Below, piece after piece: positions 59,485-64,000 of a stretch of DNA of 64,000 nucleotides. Source of the DNA: UBA4733 sp036734945. Lineage in GTDB: Bacteria > Chloroflexota > UBA4733. The notes beneath the pieces are model-generated. The model searched no databases. It was not told the DNA's origin and was given only the letters and a program-made list of their open reading frames with translations. Where the stretch lies: NCBI GenBank assembly GCA_036734945.1, contig DAIMXP010000025.1, positions 7,014-71,013 on the forward strand. The letters run 5' to 3'. A program made the translations under genes and the position numbers. How positions within the stretch are numbered: position 1 is the stretch's first letter; each line of letters opens with the position of its first letter.

Positions 59485-60969
59485 GTGGCGACCACCCAAC
59501 CGAACATTCTGCTCATCACCACCGACCAGCAGCGCTTTGACGCCGCCGGCGGAGCCGGCCCGCGCTTCCTGCGCACCCCCCACTTCGATCAGTTGCGCCG
59601 CGAGGGCCTGACCTTCACCTCCGCCTACGCCGACTGCCCGAGCTGCGTCCCCTCGCGCGTCTCCATCATGACCGGCCAGTTCGTCACCTCCCACGGCATG
59701 GCACGGAACGGCCAGACGTCGACCGTCATGGGGCGAGAGCGAACGTTGCCGGCCTACATGCGCGCGCTAGGCTACCAGACGGCAGCCATCGGCAAGATGC
59801 ACTTCGGACCGCAACGCCTGCGGCACGGCTTCGACGAGATGATCCTCCCCGACGACTACTACCGGGAGATGATCCGGCGAGGCGCCTCTCTCCAGCCGAT
59901 GCGCCACGGCCTCGGCCAAAACGAGCTCTATCCCACGATGGCGACGGTCCCGGAAAGCCAGACGCTCACCAACTGGATCGCCGAGCAGTGCCTGGAGTAC
60001 ATTCGCGTCCGCCGCGACCCCACAGTACCCTTCTTCCTCTGGTGCTCCTTTTCCAAGCCCCATCCACCCTTGGACCCGCCTGAGCCTTACTACTCGATGT
60101 ACCGTGGCTGCGCCATTGCCGAGCCGGTGTACGGCGACTGGTCGGACGACGAGCACTGCCCGTACGCCCTCAAACGCGGCCGCCAGGCGCAGTCCTACGA
60201 TCTACTGCCACCGGAGATCATCCGCGAGGCGCGCTCGGCCTACTACGGCTTGATCACCCAGATCGACTATAATCTGGGCCGCATCTTCGCCGGCCTGCAG
60301 GACGTCGACCTGTTCAACGAGACGCTCATCCTCTACACCTCCGACCACGGGGAGTACCTGGGCGATCACCACATGGGCAGCAAGGGCTTCTTCCACGAGC
60401 CCTCCGCCCACGTGCCCTTCGTGCTGCGCCCGCCCCGAAGCTGGGATCGACGGGCGCAGGGGACGACGGTCGGCGACCTGGCGACGCTCGCCGACATCCT
60501 GCCGACGCTGGTCACGGCCGCCGGCGGCACGCCGAGCGCGGACTGCGATGGCCAGGACCTGCTTGCCGCCGCACGGGGCGAGCTCGACCAGCCCCGGCGC
60601 CACCTGGAGTTTCTGCTTGGCGGCGCGCCGGCGCTGACGCGCGGAGCGCGGCCGCTACCGGCCAGCATCGGCCTCACCGACGGCCGCTGGAAGTACCTCT
60701 GGTACCCGCAGGGCGGCGCCGAGCAACTCTTCGACCTCGGCGCGGACCCCTTGGAGTGCCACAACCTGGCAGGCATCCCGGCCTTCGCGGGGCAGGCAGA
60801 GACACTGCGGCAGGAGTTGGTGCGCCGGCATCAGGACCGGTCCAGCGCGGCTGTCGCCGACGGCCGGCTCGTCGCCCGCCCGGTGCCGGATGACACGGTT
60901 GCCGACCGACGCAGTCGAAGCTGGGCCGGTTATCACACGGAGTACACCGACGTCGATGTGCGGCACTGA
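59485..60969 (+). CDS. Type I sulfatase, CxPSR class
   Basis: The protein has 494 residues from GTG 59485; the frame is open further upstream inside SBP 10, and no in-frame ATG lies between the SBP stop and this point. The catalytic Cys is C54 (DCPSCVPSRVSIMTG). The metal site NILLITTDQQRFDAAGG, GKMHFGP and YTSDHGEYLGDHHMGSK complete the active-site pattern. GAAAGG lies 12 bases before the start. It is convergent with the creatininase-family gene, with only about 10 bases between the stops. Confidence 0.9.
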   Translation: MATTQPNILLITTDQQRFDAAGGAGPRFLRTPHFDQLRREGLTFTSAYADCPSCVPSRVSIMTGQFVTSHGMARNGQTSTVMGRERTLPAYMRALGYQTAAIGKMHFGPQRLRHGFDEMILPDDYYREMIRRGASLQPMRHGLGQNELYPTMATVPESQTLTNWIAEQCLEYIRVRRDPTVPFFLWCSFSKPHPPLDPPEPYYSMYRGCAIAEPVYGDWSDDEHCPYALKRGRQAQSYDLLPPEIIREARSAYYGLITQIDYNLGRIFAGLQDVDLFNETLILYTSDHGEYLGDHHMGSKGFFHEPSAHVPFVLRPPRSWDRRAQGTTVGDLATLADILPTLVTAAGGTPSADCDGQDLLAAARGELDQPRRHLEFLLGGAPALTRGARPLPASIGLTDGRWKYLWYPQGGAEQLFDLGADPLECHNLAGIPAFAGQAETLRQELVRRHQDRSSAAVADGRLVARPVPDDTVADRRSRSWAGYHTEYTDVDVRH

Positions 60970-60979
60970 GTGGGATCGT

Positions 60980-61873
60980 CTACTGGCCCGACACCTGCCA
61001 GTTCTCGCGCCAGACCGAGTCAACGGAGGGCGCCGGTGAGCCGTCCCACGATTCCTGCATGCAAGCGAACTGCCCGAGTTTCGGCTGCACCTCGGCGCTC
61101 CAGAACTCCTCCACGTCGGCGAAGGTGCGGAAGGTATGGCGGGGCTGCAACCGGTCGTACTCGGCCAGCAACTCCTGACCCTTTGCGCCCAGGTTGCGCA
61201 CGATGTCGGCCGCCATGCGCTCACCGACCAGACGATTCGACTGGTGCGCCGTCGGTCCCATGCCGAACTGCGGAATAGGCGTGCCGGGAGGTGGCAGGCG
61301 CGAGACATCGACGCAGTCCGGCTCGAGCGCCCAGAGCAGAGACGTTTCAACCTTCCCGGCGTGGTCACCGCTGCTCTTGCCATCGCTGTCGAAACCTGGC
61401 CGGTTCGCCTCGCTGTCCTGCAGGAAGAAGAGGCGTGTACCGACATGCGGCTGGAGGAGCTCGACCAGGCGCTTGAAGTCCAGGCTGTGCCGGCCGTAGT
61501 GACCCGTGATGAAAAGGGCAGCGTGGAACCCGAGCATGTCCGCGGTGCGCACCTGGTAGCAGACGTTGCGAAAGAAGACCCACGGCGGCACACAGGAGAG
61601 CCAGGGTCGGGGTGTCTCCCCGACCATCCGCTCGGCCCAGATGTTGTAGCCGCCGAAGCCGTGGATGTGCCAGAAGCTGGGTGGCGCCACGATGCCCCCC
61701 GTGCTGTGGGCGGCGGCGCAGGCCAAACCGTGTGCCTTGAGTTCGTCCAGGCCCAGGGCATTGTGCGGACCATGGGGCTCGCACAGCCCATAGGTGAAGT
61801 ACAGCAACGGACAGGCGGCGAAGGCCTGTTCCAACTCATCGGGGAACATACGCTCCCAGCGAACTTCTCGCAT
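60980..61873 (-). CDS. Creatininase-family amidohydrolase (paralogue 2)
   Basis: The 297-residue protein starts at ATG 61873 behind GGGAG. It is paralogous to 38439-39341 over its whole length: REVRWERMFPDELEQAF, YGLCEPHGPHNALGLD, FITGHYGRHS, KVETSLLWALEPDCVD and LPPPGTPIPQFGM. Metal-ligand blocks are intact. The frame is fused without a stop to an SBP fragment upstream (61874-62090), and the creatininase start sits exactly at the junction. It is probably translated from its own ATG, but a longer hybrid is possible. Confidence 0.82.
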   Translation of the reverse strand: MREVRWERMFPDELEQAFAACPLLYFTYGLCEPHGPHNALGLDELKAHGLACAAAHSTGGIVAPPSFWHIHGFGGYNIWAERMVGETPRPWLSCVPPWVFFRNVCYQVRTADMLGFHAALFITGHYGRHSLDFKRLVELLQPHVGTRLFFLQDSEANRPGFDSDGKSSGDHAGKVETSLLWALEPDCVDVSRLPPPGTPIPQFGMGPTAHQSNRLVGERMAADIVRNLGAKGQELLAEYDRLQPRHTFRTFADVEEFWSAEVQPKLGQFACMQESWDGSPAPSVDSVWRENWQVSGQ

Positions 61874-62090
61874 CAACTCCCTATCTCGCTCCAGGTAAGC
61901 GGTGAGGTTGGTCAGCGCGCCCTTCCAACCGAGTGTGGCGATGATGCCACCGGCGAGTGTGGCAAAGTCCAGTGGCGCGCCACCGACCAGGAGTGTCAGC
62001 AGCTTCGTCACGTCCGAATAGCCAACCGTCTCGATCGTCACACCGGCCTTTTGGCCGGCATACGTAAGTGGGGTGGGCAATGGATGATAG
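61874..62090 (-). pseudogene. Fragment of a solute-binding protein gene joined to creatininase paralogue 2
   Basis: The frame reads YAGQKAGVTIETVGYSDVTK then LLTLLVGGAPLDFATLAGG and ALTNLTAYLERD, an N-lobe segment typical of family-1 SBPs. Signal peptide, lipobox and everything after the first 70 or so residues are absent. The end coincides with the start codon of the creatininase-family gene, suggesting that a rearrangement joined the two. The remaining 62091-62159 shows nothing recognisable. Confidence 0.7.
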
Positions 62091-62159
62091 CGACCGGGTA
62101 GTAGTAGCGGAGATGACGGTCCCCGTTCCCGCTGCGCCACTCCGTTCCCCTCCAGGCGC

Positions 62160-63059
62160 TCAACAGCGAACCGCCGGCTCAGTCCCCCCCGTGCTTTTAT
62201 ACCCTCGCATGGCCTCGCTGAGTTGTTCCCGTACTTCCTCTGGCACACGATCGCGCAGTCGGTTCTTCCCTTGCACACGGTCTTGCGGGATCGTCGCATC
62301 CGCGAAGATGAGCGCTTCACGGAAAAGGCCGGCTTCGGTAATCGGGTGGCCCCGTGGATCAAAAATAGCGCTGTCGCCGTAGCCAAGACAGCGTTCACGG
62401 TCCGTCACGACGACGTTGCTGCGCACGACGTACACATCGAGCAGCGCGGCCAGACCAATGTGGTTATTGCGTACCCGAATCCGGTGGTCGTCCATGCCCT
62501 GGGGCGGGATGCAATTGAAGTGTGGACTGAAGAGAATGGTCATACCGCGATACGCCATAGTGGCAGCAGTCTCAAAGAACGAGGAGTCGGCGCAAATGAT
62601 GCAGCCAAAGGTGAGTCCCTTGGCCTGAAACACTGGCAGGTCGTAATCGCGGGAGAAACGCATCACGTCAGCATCGCTACTGGTCAGCATCGTCTTGCGA
62701 TAGACACCGAGTAGCTGACCGCGGTGCAAGATCACCACGCTGTTGGCGATGTTGTCCTTCTCCCGCCGCTCGGCCAGGCCCACGAGCAGCACGATGTCGT
62801 GTTGCCCAGTCTGGACCGTCAACTCGACAAGCCTCGGATCGTCGACGGCGAGTGCTCCCCGCTCGATCGTTTGGCGGTCACCGTAGCCGCTCAGGAACGT
62901 CTCCGGCAAGCAGAGGAAATCGACGCCGCGACCGGCGGCCTCCTGCAGAATACGCCGAACGGTTGCTAGGTTGGCGTCGACATCGCCGGGGACGCTGCGT
63001 CCCTGGTACGCCGCTAGTCGCACCGTAATCGCGGACTCGGGCACGCGTTCGTTCCTCAT
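62160..63059 (-). CDS. Carbon-nitrogen hydrolase (nitrilase superfamily)
   Basis: The 299-residue protein has the Glu-Lys-Cys triad: Glu in FLCLPETFLSGYG, Lys in LGVYRKTML, Cys in GCIICADSSFFE. Spacing and length fit aliphatic amidases or N-carbamoyl-amino-acid hydrolases of the superfamily. It lies 3 bases after SBP 11 on the same strand and upstream of a creatininase-family amidohydrolase, so this group may process an amide- or carbamoyl-containing substrate. The exact reaction is not determinable. Confidence 0.86.
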   Translation of the reverse strand: MRNERVPESAITVRLAAYQGRSVPGDVDANLATVRRILQEAAGRGVDFLCLPETFLSGYGDRQTIERGALAVDDPRLVELTVQTGQHDIVLLVGLAERREKDNIANSVVILHRGQLLGVYRKTMLTSSDADVMRFSRDYDLPVFQAKGLTFGCIICADSSFFETAATMAYRGMTILFSPHFNCIPPQGMDDHRIRVRNNHIGLAALLDVYVVRSNVVVTDRERCLGYGDSAIFDPRGHPITEAGLFREALIFADATIPQDRVQGKNRLRDRVPEEVREQLSEAMRGYKSTGGTEPAVRC

Positions 63060-63062
63060 CTA

Positions 63063-64000
63063 TCAACTCGGCTGACGCAAGAGTGCGTTAGCCAGTTGAG
63101 CGGCTTGCCGGATGGCATCCGTCGCGGACTGTTTGCCGGCCGCACACTGTACGAGGATCGGGTTCACCGCATTAGCCACGGCGGTGGGCTGGATGAAGGG
63201 ATAGGCACCCCCCAGCACTCCGTACTGCGGTACATACTGCAGATCCGGGAACTTTTGGGCCATAGAGGCAAACGCCTGGGACGCAAAGAAGTCCTTGCGC
63301 GGTTGCTCCGCTCGCTGCGTCGTCTGCAAGCAAATGGTGCGCGCTTCCAGTCCGGCGAAGTAGCTGGCGAAGGTCCAGGCGGCATCCGGATGCTTACTGC
63401 CGACGGGCAGCGTGATCATATTCGTAAAGCTCACGCTGCTGTTCTTCGCGCCGTGGGGACCGCGCGGCATCAGGGCCATGCGCAGATCAAGAGCCGAAGC
63501 TCCACTCTCCAAGAACTCCACCTGGAACGTCCCGCCGAGTTGCATGGCGACCGTGCCGTCGAAGACGCGCCCATTCTTGGTGACCGGCGGCTTTTGACCC
63601 GCGGCCCAGGTAGCTTGCCCCGGCCACTTACCCGAATTGATGTCAGCGATGAACTGTAATGTTTCAATGCCGGCTTCGTTGTCCCAACCGACCGCCGTCT
63701 GTTGAGCGTCGTACATGCTCGCGCCGTCGGATTGAACGAGCGTGGCCAGGTTGTTCACGTTCGCCGCCACGCCGTCGAAGCCGGCCACGGTGATGTTGGT
63801 ACCTACCCGCTGGGTCAACTTGGCGGCATTGGCATAAAAGTCGCCCCAGGTCCAATGGTTCACGGCATCGACGGAGGGATCCAGCCCTGCCGTCTTGAAT
63901 AGTGCGGCGTTATACCAGATGACGTTCGAGCTGGGCCCCTCCATGGGCTTTAAGGGGTAGGTTTTTGGATTAGGCGTCATCGTCGAGGCCTGGGAGGGGG
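63063..64000 (-). CDS. ABC-type solute-binding protein (SBP 11), N-terminus beyond the window
   Basis: The frame is open to the right edge, so signal peptide and lipobox are outside. The visible 312 residues match the second half of family-1 SBPs: SNVIWYNAALFKTAGLDP, GTVAMQLGGTFQVEF, MALMPRGPHG, LPVGSKHPDAAWTFASYF. A C-terminal YPFIQPTAVANAVNPIL helix precedes the end. It is transcribed with the nitrilase-family gene 3 bases downstream. No permease gene lies on this side within the window. Confidence 0.85.
   Translation of the reverse strand, partial: PSQASTMTPNPKTYPLKPMEGPSSNVIWYNAALFKTAGLDPSVDAVNHWTWGDFYANAAKLTQRVGTNITVAGFDGVAANVNNLATLVQSDGASMYDAQQTAVGWDNEAGIETLQFIADINSGKWPGQATWAAGQKPPVTKNGRVFDGTVAMQLGGTFQVEFLESGASALDLRMALMPRGPHGAKNSSVSFTNMITLPVGSKHPDAAWTFASYFAGLEARTICLQTTQRAEQPRKDFFASQAFASMAQKFPDLQYVPQYGVLGGAYPFIQPTAVANAVNPILVQCAAGKQSATDAIRQAAQLANALLRQPS

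Noticed and set aside
61874..62398. A long N-terminal extension of creatininase paralogue 2 as a genuine domain
   Set aside because: The extension consists of an SBP fragment preceded by arbitrary sequence, and the paralogue at 38439-39341 begins at the internal start codon.
1..64000. CRISPR arrays, tRNA or rRNA genes, phage genes
   Set aside because: I saw no regularly spaced repeats, no cloverleaf-like or rRNA-like sequence and no phage structural genes. The only repeats are dispersed palindromes and gene duplications.

Overview
This is a 64 kb, GC-rich bacterial chromosome segment. It is probably from a member of the Chloroflexota (Thermomicrobia-like or an uncultured relative). The evidence is very high GC, many Tat-type (twin-arginine) substrate-binding lipoproteins, an intergenic palindrome family built on GCGACTGAAGTCGC, and a secreted-enzyme module containing LLVWRKADNWTAFTNG that I remember from Chloroflexota proteins. 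That assignment is an inference; no rRNA or marker gene is present. I saw no tRNA, rRNA or CRISPR array.

Layout. 1-3.3 kb: the end of a CehA/McbA-type metallohydrolase gene and a first solute-binding protein (SBP). 3.4-16.2 kb is a core-like block: heme A synthase, a NUDIX hydrolase, a reductase/epimerase, three translationally coupled glycosyltransferases, a response regulator whose phospho-acceptor Asp is replaced, nadC, an Ldh-family oxidoreductase, fabI, a secreted two-repeat protein, a GT87-like membrane protein and ispH. 16.2-64 kb is an accessory catabolic region. It holds ten of the window's eleven SBPs plus an SBP fragment, four type I sulfatases plus a sulfatase pseudogene, two creatininase-family amidohydrolases, two SGNH-like proteins, a second CehA/McbA protein, and single copies of a polysaccharide deacetylase, PIG-L deacetylase, metallophosphoesterase, alkaline-phosphatase-like enzyme, nitrilase-family amidohydrolase, GH clan-A-like glycosidase, Gfo/Idh oxidoreductase and old yellow enzyme. 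RpiR and AraC regulators are included.

How it works together. Many SBPs sit beside or are translationally coupled to a different hydrolase, but no ABC permease or ATPase gene exists anywhere in the window. The region looks like a set of capture-and-trim modules for sulfated, acylated or amidated glycoconjugates that must use transporters encoded elsewhere (inference). Recent duplication and decay are obvious: two near-identical SBP copies, a sulfatase carcass with a short-repeat deletion, an SBP piece joined to a creatininase gene, a hydrolase tail, a transposase tip, a MITE-like element and a palindrome inserted inside another palindromic repeat.

The most striking single feature is at 53.5-54.2 kb: a deiodinase-family thioredoxin-fold gene with an in-frame TGA at the active-site position, followed by a convincing bacterial SECIS hairpin. 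It appears to be a selenoprotein, lying directly behind a Gfo/Idh oxidoreductase and a YqjM-type ene-reductase.
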